Below are positions 47,211 through 58,062 of a stretch of DNA of 64,000 nt, piece by piece. The stretch spans positions 62,001 to 126,000 of the forward strand of contig JAXRKP010001038.1 of the NCBI GenBank assembly GCA_037039925.1, in the 5' to 3' direction. Position 1 is the first letter of the stretch; each line of letters starts with the position of its first letter. The notes under the pieces are model-generated. The model saw nothing but the letters and a program-made list of their open reading frames with translations, ran no database searches and was not told where the DNA came from. The stretch comes from Doris montereyensis. Lineage: Eukaryota; Mollusca; Gastropoda; Nudibranchia; Dorididae. Position numbers and translations under genes: made by a program.

Positions 47211-47760
47211 ATGTTTTCTGGTTCAACGTATCTCGTTCGCCATCGTCTTCTCCATCCAGTCGTCCGTCCGAGTTGCTTGTTGACTCTGCGTTATGCTTTA
47301 ATTTATGTTCTGACAATGGATATGATTCAACAAACACTCAAACACCTGGAGAGGGAAATGACTGACCTCCAGGGAGGTCCAGGAGAAGCAAAGACAAAAT
47401 TGAATGGCTGGAGAATTTACTGATATAATAGTAAATACATTTAAACAATCTCAAAGATCGGTGTCAGAGAGGATGCGTAGGATTCTTAGCAAAACAAAAG
47501 CCAAAAAGAGCAAATCTAGAATCTAGATCAGATTTCTGCCATCTGGAATCTACTAGATCTATATCTACATTAGAAGATCTAGATTAAGAATTTGGCATAA
47601 TCGCACTGTAGCACCGCCAGGCAGTATCGAACCTGAAAATAGTTAAACGATACTGTTCGCAGTGTATCCCGACTCACTGATAAAAGACCACGACCCACGT
47701 TCTCACTCTCGGACTCAGGCCAACTGACAGCTCCTCTCATTTCTCACAGGCCTCCGGTCA

Positions 47761-47925
47761 GCGGTGCTAAAATGGGAGTAATAGGAAGACGACTTGAAGC
47801 CGCTTGCCTGACCCAAGTCGTCACCCTATTATTACTCCCACATTAGCACCGCTGCAGTGTATTTTTCGCTTCATTTACTATGGTCAGCAGTGCTAAAGTG
47901 GGAGTAATAATAGGGCGACGACTGG
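47761..47925. repeat. Hairpin of satellite unit 2 plus third arm
   Basis: GCGGTGCTAA.ATGGGAGTAA with TAGGAAGACGACTTG pairs with CAAGTCGTCACCCTATTATT and ACTCCCACATTAGCACCGC across a ~17-nt spacer. A third copy of the arm, CAGTGCTAAAGTGGGAGTAA with TAATAGGGCGACGACT, follows at 47885-47925 in the left-arm orientation. Confidence 0.88.
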
Positions 47926-48129
47926 AGAACACAGGTAAAAGTGAGAGGCCCTTTATAGCACGTCGCGCAAAGCTCCGTCGATCGAGGAGCATGAGAGAGT
48001 GATGTCATTATCAGGACCAAGCCTAGTATCTAGCATAAACTGGATTTGTAATCGTATTCGAGGTTAAATATTGCGGTGTTAAAGTGCCATGATCCCCTAT
48101 TGACACGTTCTCTATGTCTTCTATGATTT

Positions 48130-48360
48130 GATTGAGTCCACAATCAACTCCGGCTCTGCAGCAAGTGCCGCCAAAGACAGAAAGTGAAGGAAGTACAATA
48201 TTCTCCGCAATCACATCTTCGGCCTGATCACAGTGGAAACGTTCGCAGTCATCGGAAGGAGGCCCTGTCTTTATTTAAAGAAATCGGACGCCGTATAGGG
48301 AATGCAACCGGCGACATTCGTCAAACTGGTTTTCTGGTTCAACGTATCTCGCTCACGTAT
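48130..48360 (+). pseudogene. L1-like reverse-transcriptase C-terminal fragment, unit 2
   Basis: Frames read NSGSAASAA, KEVQYS and, at 48235-48345, SHRKEALSLFKEIGRRIGNA followed by TGDIRQTGFLVQRIS. This is the tail found in L1-type LINE polymerases (VETxGxxGxxAxxFxxxxGRRI, TGDxR, FLxQRIS). The fragment is about 75 residues long and is one part of the satellite unit, not a separate element. Confidence 0.65.
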
Positions 48361-49036
48361 CGCCTTCTTCATCCACTCGTCCGTACGAGTTGCTTGTCGT
48401 TGACCCTGCAGTATGCCTTAATTTATGTTCTCACAATGGACATAATTCAAGAAACACTCAAACACCTGGAAAGGAAATGACTGAGTTCCAGGGAGGTCAG
48501 GAGGAGCAGAGACAAAATTGAATGGCTGGAGAATTTCTTGTTGTTGACTCTGCGCTTTGCTTTAATTTATGTTCTCACAATGAATATGATTCAACAAACA
48601 CTTAAACACCTTGAGAGGAAATCACTGAGCTCACTGGAAGTCAGGAGGAGCAGAGAAAAATTGAATGGCTGGAGAATTTACTGATATAATAATAAATATA
48701 TTTAAACAATCTCACAGATCGGTGTCAGAGAGGATGCGTAGGATTCTTAGCAAAACAAAAGCCAAAAAGAGCAAATCTAGAATCTAGGTCTATATATTGA
48801 TCTAGATCTAGACTTCTGCCATCTGAATCTACTAGATCTATATCTAGATTAGAAGATCTAGATTTAGAACTTGGCATAATCGCACTGTAGCACCGCCAGG
48901 CAGTATCGAACTTGAAAATAGTTAAATGATACTGTTCGCAGTGTATCCCGACTCACTGATAAAAGACCGCGACCACTCTCACTAGCCGACTCAGGCCAAC
49001 TGACCGCTTCTCTCATTTCTCACAGGTCTCCGGTAA

Positions 49037-49205
49037 GCGGTGCTAAAGTGGGAGTAATAGGAAGACGACTTGAAGCCCCGCTTGCCTGTCCCAAGTCGTC
49101 ACCCTATTATTACTCCCACTTTAGCACCGCTGCAGTGTATTTTTCGCTTCATTTACTATGGTCAGCGGTGCTATAGTGGGAGTAATAATAGAGGCGACGA
49201 CTGGA
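49037..49205. repeat. Hairpin of satellite unit 3 plus third arm
   Basis: GCGGTGCTAAAGTGGGAGTA and its complement TACTCCCACTTTAGCACCGC at 49037-49130 pair perfectly at the outer 20 bp, and AGACGACTTG pairs with CAAGTCGTC. The third arm lies at 49165-49205. Confidence 0.9.
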
Positions 49206-49414
49206 GAACAACACAAGTAAAAGTGAGAGGTCCTTCAAAGCACGTCATGCAAAGCTCTGTCGATCGAGGAGCATGAGAGAGGGATGTCATTATCAGGACC
49301 AAGCCTAGTATCTAACATAAACTGGATTTGTAATCGTATTCGAGGTTAAATATTGTGGTGTTAAAGTGCGATGATCCCCTATTTACACGTTCTCTACGTC
49401 TTCTATGATTTGAT

Positions 49415-49640
49415 TGATTCCGCAATCGACCCCGGCTCCGCAGCAAGTGCGGTCAAAGACAGAAAGTGAAGAAAGTACAATGATCTCCGCAATCACATCT
49501 TCGTCCCGATCACAGTGGAAACATTCGCAGTCATCGGGAGGAGGCCCTGTCTTTATATAAAGAAATCGGACGCCGTATAGGGAATGCAACCGGCGACATT
49601 CGTCAAACTGGTTTTCTGGTTCAACGTATCTCGCTCACGT
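49415..49640 (+). pseudogene. L1-like fragment, satellite unit 3
   Basis: The same segment as in unit 2 recurs (CAATCGACCCCGGCTCCGCA, then CGGCGACATTCGTCAAACTG). A deletion at CATCGGGAGGAGG shifts the frame compared with unit 5. Confidence 0.65.
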
Positions 49641-50313
49641 ATCGCCTTCTTCATCCACTCGTCCGTACGAGTTGCTTGTCGTTGACCCTGCAGTATGCCT
49701 TAATTTATGTTCTCACAATGGATATAATTCAAGAAACACTCAAACACCTGGAAAGGGAAATGACTGAGTTCAGGAGGTCAGGAGGAGCAGAGACAAAATT
49801 GAATGGCTGGAGAATTTCTTGTTGTTGACTCTGTGCTATGCTTTAATTTATGTTCTCACAATGGATATGATTCAACAAACACCTTGAGAGGAAATGACTG
49901 AGCTCCAGGGAAGTCAGGAGGAGCAGAGACAAAATTGAATGGCTAGAGAATTTACTGATATAATAGTAAATACATTTAAACAATCTCACAGATCGGTGTC
50001 AGAGAGGATGCGTAGGATTCTTAGCAAAACAAAAGCCAAAAGGAGCAAATTTAGAATCTAGATCTATATATTGATCTAGATCTAGACTTCTGCCATCTGG
50101 AATCTACTAAATCTATATCTAGATTAGAAGATCTAGATTAAGAATTTGGCATAATCGTACTGTAGCACCGCCAGGCAGTATCGAATTTGAAAATAGTTAA
50201 ACGATACTGTTCGCAGTGTATCCCGACTCACTGATAAAAGACCGCAACCATGCTCTCACTGGCCGACTCAGGCCAACTGACAGCTCCTCTCATTTCTCAC
50301 AGGCCTCCGGTCA

Positions 50314-50480
50314 GCGGTGCTAAAGTGGGAGTAATAGGAAGACGACTTGAAGCCCCGCTTGCCTGACCCAAGTCGTCACCCTATTATTACTCACTTTAGC
50401 ACTGTTGCAGTGTATTTTTCGCTTCATTTACTATGGTCAGCAGTGCTAAAGTGGGAGTAATAAAAGGGTGACGACTGGAG
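50314..50480. repeat. Hairpin of satellite unit 4 plus third arm
   Basis: The left arm starts GCGGTGCTAAAGTGGGAGTA at 50314. The right arm has lost three bases (ATTACTCACTTTAGCAC). The third arm begins at about 50439. Confidence 0.88.
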
Positions 50481-50685
50481 AACAACACACGTAAAAGTGA
50501 GAGGCCCTTCATAGCACGTCGTGCAAAGCTCTGTCAATCAAGGAGCATGAGAGAGGGATATCCTTATCAGGACCAAGCCTAGTATCTAACATAAACTGGA
50601 ATTGTAATTGTATTCGAGGTTAAATATTGCGGTGTTAAAGTGCGATGATCCCCTATTGACACGTTCTCTATGTCTTCTATGATTT

Positions 50686-50910
50686 GATTGAGTCCGCAAT
50701 CGACCCGGCTCCGCAGCAAGTGCGGCCAAAGACAGAAAGTGAAGGAAGTACAATGATCTCCGCAATCACATCTTCGTCCCGATCACAGTGGAAACATTCG
50801 CAGTCATCGGAAGGAGGCCCTGTCTTTATTTAAAGAAATCGGACGCCGTATAGGGGAATGCAACCGGCGACATTCGTCAAACTGGTTTTCTGGTTCAACG
50901 TATCTCGCTC
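50686..50910 (+). pseudogene. L1-like fragment, satellite unit 4
   Basis: The segment is nearly identical to that of unit 3, with an extra G in ATAGGGGAATGC that again breaks the frame. Confidence 0.65.
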
Positions 50911-51585
50911 ACGTATCGCCTTCTCCATCCACTCGTCCGTACGAGTTGCTTGTCGTTGACCCTGCAGTATGCATTAATTTATGTTCTCACAATGGATATA
51001 ATTCAAGAAACACTCAAACACCTGGAAAGGGAAATGACTGAGTTCCAGGGAGGTCAGGAGGAGCAGAGACAAAATTGAATGGCTGGAGAATTTCTTGTTG
51101 TTGACTCTGCTTTAATTTATGTTCTCACAATGGATATGATTCAACAAACACCTTGAGAGGGAAATGACTGAGCTCCAGGGAAGTCAGGAGGAGCAGAGAC
51201 AAAATTGAATGGCTGGCGAATTTACTGATATAAATAGTAAATACATTTAAACAATCTCAAAGATCGGTGTCAGAGAGGATGAATCGTAGGATTCTTAGCA
51301 AAACAAAAGCGAAAAAGAGCAAATCTAGAATCTAGATCTATATAATATATTGATCTAGATTTCTGTCATCTACTAGATCTATATCTAGATTAGAAGATCT
51401 AGATTTAGGATTTGGCATGATCGCACTTTAGCACCGCCAGGCAGTATTGAACTTGAAAATAGTTAAACGATACTGTTCGCAGTGTATCCCGACTCACTGA
51501 TAAAATACAGCGACCACGATCTCACCCGTCGACTCAGGCCAACTGACCGCTCCTCTCATTTCTAACACTCACAGGCCTCCGGTCA

Positions 51586-51755
51586 GCGGTGCTAAAGTGG
51601 GAGTAATAGGAAGACGACTTGAAGTCCCGCTTGCCTGACCCAAGTCGTCACTCCATTATTAATCCCATTTAAGCATGGCTGCGGTGTATTTTTCACTTCC
51701 TTTACTATGGTCAGCGGTGCTAAAGTGGGAGTAATAATAGGGTGACGACTGGAGA
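51586..51755. repeat. Hairpin of satellite unit 5 plus third arm
   Basis: The left arm is intact (GCGGTGCTAAAGTGGGAGTA) but the right arm is decayed (CCATTATTAATCCCATTTAA). The third arm at about 51714 is intact. Later, truncated units have no hairpin. Confidence 0.85.
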
Positions 51756-51901
51756 ACAACAAACGTAAAAGTGAGAGAGGAATATCAGGACCAAGCCCCA
51801 GTATCTAGCATAAACTGGATTTGTAATCGTATCCGAGATTAAATATTACGGTGTTAAAGTGCGAATATCACTTATTAACAGGTTCTCTGCGTCTTCTATG
51901 A

Positions 51902-52150
51902 TTGATTGAGTCCGCAATCGACCCCGGCTCCTCAGCAAGTGCGGCCGAAGACATAAAACGAAGGAAGTACAATGATCTCCGCGATCACATCTTCGTCCCG
52001 ATCACAGTGGAAACGTTCGCAGTCATCGGCAAGGAGGCCCTGTCTTTATTTAAAGAAATCGCACGCCATATAGGGAATGCAACCGGCGACATTCGTCAAA
52101 TTGGTTTTCTGGTTCAACGTATTTCGCTCGCCATCGTTCACGGAACACCT
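51902..52150 (+). pseudogene. L1-like fragment, satellite unit 5 (best-preserved frame)
   Basis: The frame 51902-52198 reads SAIDPGSSASAAEDIKRRKY, NDLRDHIFVPITVETFAVIG, then KEALSLFKEIARHIGNATGD and IRQIGFLVQRISLAIVHGTP. This is the clearest view of the segment and the basis for the L1-like assignment (RKYxxLxxxxxFxPIxVET, GDxRxxxFLxQRISxAI). Confidence 0.75.
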
Positions 52151-52499
52151 TCTCCATCAATCGTCCGTCCGAGTTGCTTGTTGTTGTTGTTGCTTTAATT
52201 TATGTTCTGACAATGGATAGGATTCAAGAAAAACTCAAACAGCCGGAGAGGAAATGACTGAGCTCCAGGGAGGTCAGGAGGAGCAGAGACAAAATTGAAT
52301 GGCTGGAGAATTTACTGAAATATATTTAAACAATCTCAAAGATCGGTGTCAGAGAGGATGCGTAGGATTCTTAGCAAAACAAAAGGAAAAAGAGCACATC
52401 TAGAATCTAGATCTATATATTGATCTAGATCTAGACTTCTGCCATCTGGAATCTACTAGATCTATATCTAGATTAGAAGATTTAGATTTAGAATTTGGC

Positions 52500-53470
52500 A
52501 TAATCAATGTTGTTGATCCTGCGCTATGCTTTAATTTATGTTCTCACAATGGACAGGATTCTAGAAAAACTTAAAGCTCCAGGTCCGGAGAGGGAAATGA
52601 ATGGCTAGAGAGCTCCAGAGGAAGATTCTTAGCAAACAAAAGAAAAAGAGCAAATCTAGAATCTAGATCTATATATTGATCTAGATCTAGACTTCTGATC
52701 TGGAATCTACTAGATCTATATCTAGATTAGAAATTTAGATTTAGAATTTAAACAAATCCTCTATGCTTTAATTTATGTTCTCACAATGGACAGGGAAAAC
52801 TTAAACACCCGGAGAGGAAATGACTGAGCTCCAGGAAGTCAGGAGGAGCAGAGACAAAATTGAAATGCTGAGAATTTACTAAAATATATTTAAACAATCT
52901 CAAAGATCGGTGTCAGAGAGGATGCAGGATTCTTAGCAAAACAAAGCGAAAAAGAGCAAATCTAGAATAGATCTATATATTGATCTAGATCTAGATCTAG
53001 ACTTCTGCCATCTGGAATCTACTAGATCTATATCTAGATTAGAAGATTTAGATTTAGAATTTGGCATAATCAATGTTGTTGATCCTGCGCTATGCTTTAA
53101 TTTATGTTCTCACAATGGACAGGATTCTAGAAAAACTTAAACACCCGGAGAGGGAAATGACTGAGCTCCAGGGAGGTCAGGAGGAGCAGAGACAAAGTTG
53201 AATGGCTGGAGAATTTACTGATATAACAATAAATATATTTAAACAATCGCAAAGATCGGTGTCAGAGAGGATGCGCAGGATTCTTAGCAAAACAAAAGCC
53301 AAAAAGAGCAAATCTAGAATCTAGATCTATATATTGATCTAGCTCTAGACTTCTGCCATCTGGAATCTACTAGATCTATATCGAGATTAGAAGATCTAGA
53401 TTTAGAATTTGGCATAATCGCACTGTAGCACCGCCAGGCCGTATCGAACTTGAAAATACATGTAGTTAAA
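52500..53470. repeat. Truncated satellite units at the right end
   Basis: Three short units (landmarks at 52341, 52905 and 53254) keep the TTAATTTATGTTCTCACAAT piece, the landmark and the AGATCTAG block but lack both hairpin and L1-like segment. The spacing falls stepwise, as expected at an array edge shaped by unequal exchange. Confidence 0.85.
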
Positions 53471-53584
53471 CGATACTGTTCGCAGTGTATCCCAACTCAC
53501 TGATATTAATAAAAGGCTGCGACCACGCTCTCACTCACCAACTCAGGCCAACTGGCCGCTCCTCTCATTTCTCACACTCACCAG

Positions 53585-54835
53585 GCTGAAGTACAACTAC
53601 TATGAAAAATATTTATATGTTACCAGGTCAAATATGACTCATAATCATCCAACAACGCCAGAGACCTTCGCCCAGGAATATCAAGTGAAGCGACTTGCTC
53701 AACATGAAAGAGAAGCAGTGCAGGTATGCTGTGTTTACTGTCCAGCATTATATTGTATTTTACTCAAGTTGTTTTTTTCTTCAGGTGACGAAACCCGTGG
53801 AGCATTTCCTGTTTGACTGCCCTCTCTATGTGAACATTGTGACAGATGGCTACCCGAGAGCCCTAGCCTGCAGTCTTGCCTATGGGGAGACCTCGATCAG
53901 CTGAAGAGGGCGGCTGAATTCTACCTTACCGCCATCAGAGGCGATGACTAAATGTGATTTGCTCTGACGCCGCTAAGGGCCCTTAGGCCCAGCGGTCACC
54001 ATGGTTTCATAGAGAGAGAGAGGGTGGTAAAATTGTATGTGCTATAGTTAGGAGGGACATGGAGTTCATTAAGGGCTTTCAGCTGGTACAAATGTATCAG
54101 AATCGTAAATTTTTGGAGGTTGAGTCAGGTGACGGGAAAAATTATTTCACTAGGTATACCTCTATATAAAAGTAAATCTTTTAACTTTTAACCGTTAACC
54201 TTTAACTCCTATGAGTCACTGCTTTTAAGGTGCTGGAGCTGGATTGAATTCAGGTAATTTCTCAAGCCTGGAGTTGGATAAAAACTTAGACCAACTCGTA
54301 CATCCATGATAGTGAACACAGCAATATGAATGCAAGACAAGCTGCTTCTTGGTGATACGGATCAATGTTTTTAAGGCTATCCAAGACCTCACTATGGTGT
54401 TTCTCGCCAGTTATGGCAGAATAAGTTTTCCTCAAATTCAACCCCTGCTGTAATGTCTTCTACACAGGAACTTGTGGAATTAAATCCACAAAACGAAAAC
54501 CTAAGACGCATGGTGAACTCAAAATTCAACAAGTCATACACCTTGACGGAAATCCGACGGCTGAAACACCAATGTAAGTATTTGCTGAAAACTCTTTCTA
54601 TGCACTGCATCCTTGCAAAGTGTTCAGGCCATCTGATAAATAGAGCAATTTGTCAATAGTTTGAATTGTTTCGGTTTAAACGTGATCCTCTGTACTGTCT
54701 GTTCTTCTATGTAAAAATTTTTTCAAAGCTTTTGGTAATCTGCTTTTGAATTGATGATTTGCTATTCATTACCGCCAGTGTAGTAGTGATATAGCTGCTA
54801 TAAGTTTTGATCTCTATTATTTTGAATTTCATATG
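53585..54835 (+). pseudogene. SWIM/FLYWCH-type (ZSWIM1/3-like) locus, duplicate 1
   Basis: The first exon-like piece (53585-53722) reads LKYNYYEKYLYVTRSNMTHN and HPTTPETFAQEYQ, ending at GCAG|GTATGC. A second piece at about 54450-54575 reads QELVELNPQNENLRRMVNSK and FNKSYTLTEIRRLKHQ, ending at CAATG|TAAGTA. Both fit the N-terminal DNA-binding region of ZSWIM1/3-like proteins (LxxTHNHP.., then NxxLxxxVxxxxxKxYTLxxIxxLK). A LINE-like tail (see 53790-53945) sits in the intervening intron. The same arrangement is repeated 2,153 bp further right. Confidence 0.5.
53787..54030 (+). mobile_element. 3' end of a LINE-like element inside the intron, copy 1
   Basis: Pieces in shifted frames read GDETRGAFPV or PVEHFLFDCPLY, ESPSLQSCLWGD and ETSIS, ending GDD and a stop, followed by CGCTAAGGGCCCTTAGGCCC and AGAGAGAGAG. 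The EHFLFDCPLY..LW....L segment is typical of the C-terminus of RNase-H-bearing LINEs. The CGCTAAGGGCCCTTAGGCCCAGCG run is nearly palindromic. Confidence 0.5.
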
Positions 54836-54839
54836 AAAA

Positions 54840-55522
54840 TGTTTGGATTGTGTGACAGTGCAACAGGTTACACGTACAACCTTCTCGGATACTTCGGCAC
54901 AGAAAACTGCCTATGATCCAGAAAGCGACCCACACGGTATGAGTCAGCCATCAAAATATTTCAAACCCTCCTCAGTCCTCTCAGCAAGGGTCACCACATA
55001 TTTGCTGACCGTTACTACTCGACCAGAAAACCTCGTAGAATTCTTATTGCAGCGCTACTGTTACTACACTGGGACAGTTCAACAGACGGGGTTTCCCGAC
55101 GCAGGTGAAAACCCTACATCTAAGTCACCAAGAGAGGAACTATTTCTGAACGAATCGAAGGAAGCTCTGGTGATCACATGGCGGGACAAGAAGGCCAGAA
55201 AGCCATGCTTGGTTGTCTCAACCAGGCCAAAGCTGAAGACGTCAGGGTCCAAACAAGATCAGGCCCAGTGGACAAGCCGGCAGCCATTCATGAGTATAAC
55301 ATGTCCATGAATGGTTGCGATCTCAGTGATCAGCGCGTACAGTACTATGGCATGTTCCAGAGAAAGACCGTCAAGTGGTGGAAGAAGCTCTTCCACTGGA
55401 TATTTGAGATTGCGCAATCAAATGCGTACATCATGTACAACCTCACAAGACCTGCCGGGACAAGAGCGAAGGGCTTGCGGCATTTCAAGGACCAGTTATT
55501 TGAACAAATGACAATAATATAA
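54840..55522 (+). pseudogene. piggyBac transposase fragment (PGBD4-like), C-terminal half
   Basis: Shifted frames read CDSATGYTYNLLGYFGTE, DPHGMSQPSK, KGHHIFADRYYSTRK, LLQRYCYYTGTVQ, VTWRDKKARKP, then in the last frame (55178-55522) YNMSMNGCDLSDQRVQYYGM and KWWKKLFHWIFEIAQSNAYI. GCDxxDQ carries the third catalytic aspartate, and the WW..I.E...NAY helix follows. It ends at a stop at 55520 without a cysteine tail. It lies between the two duplicates of the ZSWIM-like locus and is absent after the second. Confidence 0.8.
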
Positions 55523-55949
55523 GATAAGCTAAAGATTTCTCAGATATCTTTTCTTTCTTTCCAATCCTACAAAAAGAAAAAAAAAAAGAGCTTTTTTTCC
55601 ATCGGTCTAATTGACTCTAATTCTTCTTTCAGTTTCAGGTTCTTATTCAATTCTGTAATTTCGTCTGTAATTTCAACTCCTTGATACTTTTGTTTTTCAG
55701 ACGTTCTGCCACAGGATGGGGAGGCAATCCTTGTGCTGAAGTACAACTACTATGAAAAATATTTATATGTTACCAGGTCAAATATGACTCATAATCATCC
55801 AACAACGCCAGAGACCTTCGCCAGGAATATCAAGTGGGCGACTTGCTCAACATGAAGAGAAGCAGTGCAGGTATGCTGTGTTTACTGTCCAGCATTATAT
55901 TGTATTTTACTCAAGTTGTTTTTTTCTTCAGGTGACGAAACCGTGGAGC

Positions 55950-56190
55950 ATTTCCTGTTTGACTGCCCTCTCTATACTCTATGTGAACATTGTGACAGAT
56001 GGCTACCCGAGAGCCCTAGCCTGCAGTCTTGCCTATGGGAGACCTCGATCAGCTGAAGAGGGAGCTGAATTCTACCTTACCGCCATCAGAGGCGATGACT
56101 AAAATGTGATTTTGCTCTGACGCCGCTAAGGGCCCTTAGGCCCAGCGGTCACCATGGTTTCATAGAGAGAGAGAGGGTGGTAAAAATTGT
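55950..56190 (+). mobile_element. 3' end of a LINE-like element inside the intron, copy 2
   Basis: The frame ETVEHFLFDCPLYTLCEHCD, then RWLPESPSLQSCLWE, is better preserved than in copy 1 and is followed by the same GGGCCCTTAGGCCC tail and GA run. It was duplicated along with the intron. Confidence 0.55.
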
Positions 56191-57189
56191 ATGCTATAGT
56201 TAGAGGGACATGGAGTCCATCAAGGGCTTTCAGCTGGTACAAATGTATCAGAATCGTAAATTTTGGAGGTTGAGTCAGGTGACGGGAAAAATTATTTCAC
56301 TAGATATACCTCTATATAAAAGTAAATCTTTTAACTTTTAACCGTTAACCTTTAACTCCTATGAGTCACTGCTTTTTTAAAGTGCTGGAGCTGGATTCGA
56401 ATTCAGATAATTTCTCAAGCCTGGAGTTGGATAAAACTTAGACCAACTCGTACATCCATGATAGTGAACACAGCAATATGAATGCAAGACAAGCTGCTTC
56501 TTGGTGATACGAATCAATGTTTTTAAGGCTATCCAAGACCTCAATATGGTGTTTTTTCTCTCAGTTTTGCAGAATCAGTTTTCCTCAAATTCAACCCCTG
56601 CTGTAATGTTTTCTACACAGGAACTTGTGGAATTAAATCCACAAAACGAAAACCTAAGACGCATGGTGAACTCAAATTCAACAAGTCATACACCTTGGCG
56701 GAAATCTGATGGCTGAAACACCAATGTAAGTATTTGCTGAAAACTCTTTCTATGCACTGCATCCTTGCAAAGTGTTAGCCATCTGATAAATAGAGCAATT
56801 TGTCAATAGTTTGAATTGTTTTCGGTTTAAACGTGATCCTCTGTACTGTCTGTTCTTCTATGTAAAAAATTTTTCAAAGCTTTTGGTAATCTGCGTTTGA
56901 ATTGATGATTTGCTATTCATTACCGCAAGTGTAGTAGTAGTAGTGATATAGCTGCTATAAGTTTTGAACTCTATTATTTTGATTACACTCTTTCAGTGCA
57001 GTCTGGTTGTGCCCATGATGGTGTCAGAGACCTACTTAACAATTTAGAAGAACTACAAGACCATGACCAGGTGGGAAGGTGGTGGTCTCGGACCTTGGCA
57101 ATGACAGCTTGGTGGATATAATTGCATTCTCACCTCATCAATGAAAAGCCTGTTCACAGGTTTCCAGAGGTCATTTATATGGATGGTAA

Positions 57190-57770
57190 GACAGTGCCCT
57201 TTTATTTCAGCCTTTTGCTTCTTTCTTTATGCCTTTCGTTTTTGATCTTCTTTCGGCCTTTCAAACTTTTTTTCAACATTTCAATTTTGTTTTCTTCTTT
57301 CAGTCTTGTCTTTAGCTCTTGTATTGCTCCACATCTCTGTCCTCAACCACCAACTTATACTTATTCACTTCCATCCTCCTTGTTTTGATACTCATCCTCA
57401 TCCCAGTGCACCTATTCTCTTCCTCCTCCTATTCCTCCTGCTCCTCATCCTAGTATTCGCACCCATCTTCCTTCTAGTTCTACTCCTACTCCCCTTGTAT
57501 TTAGATTGCAAACATGAATTATTTCACTGAACTACCATAAAGATATGATAACCCATTATAATTATAGGATATTTTAAATTTTTTAACATTTGCAAATTCA
57601 TCAATTGAATATATTTGCACACTTCCTAACATTAACAAGAAACGGCATCTTGTAACTCTGACAAATTTTGTATCCTGATACCATTTCACACAAGAAATGT
57701 AATTGTTCATCAATAGTGTTAGTGTTATTGTTTTACTGTTGATTTAACCTTTGTCTTTCATGTCTTCCGC
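57190..57770. other. Pyrimidine-rich intron-like spacer
   Basis: Between the donor at 57187 and the acceptor TCTTCCGCAG at about 57773 the sequence is rich in CTTTTC and TCCTCCT. The frames at 57122-57530 are products of this composition. Confidence 0.5.
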
Positions 57771-58062
57771 AGGGACCTAAGAGCAACAAAATGGTTCCCA
57801 CTTACCAAGTGATGGTTGAAGATGGATGTGGGAAAGGGAGAGCCGTGTTTTATATTCGTTCGTTTGGAAAAATGCTGACATGCTTGCAAAGATGATGGGG
57901 GTGTTTGTTGAGTTCATGGGAGAGTCTATCTTCAGTCAAACCAAATTTGCAATGACAGACAAGGACACAATGAAACTAATGGGGTGTTTGAAAGCTAAAA
58001 TAAACAAACTTGATGTTCAAAAGATTTGCAAATTCATCTACGAATGACGTTGCAAATTCTAA

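Larger units (their letters stand above)
47040..53580. repeat. Composite satellite, ~1.27-kb higher-order units
   Basis: The landmark GATCGGTGTCAGAGAGGATG occurs at 47456, 48717, 49991, 51262, 52341, 52905 and 53254. The first spacings are 1261, 1274 and 1271 bp; later units are shortened to 1079, 564 and 349. Each full unit holds, in order, a pair of TTAATTTATGTTCTCACAAT subrepeats, the landmark, an AGATCTAG block, AGCACCGCCAGGCAGTATCG, a hairpin, and a fragment of an L1-like reverse-transcriptase gene. The array looks like unequal-exchange amplification of a chimeric repeat. Confidence 0.92.

Noticed and set aside
56380..56410. GATTCGAATTC taken as a tRNA T-loop
   Set aside because: No acceptor, D or anticodon stems could be placed around it, and the duplicate copy differs at key positions.
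57122..57530. Hydrophobic frames resembling membrane proteins
   Set aside because: They lie in a pyrimidine-rich stretch between a good donor and acceptor, so an intron is the better reading.
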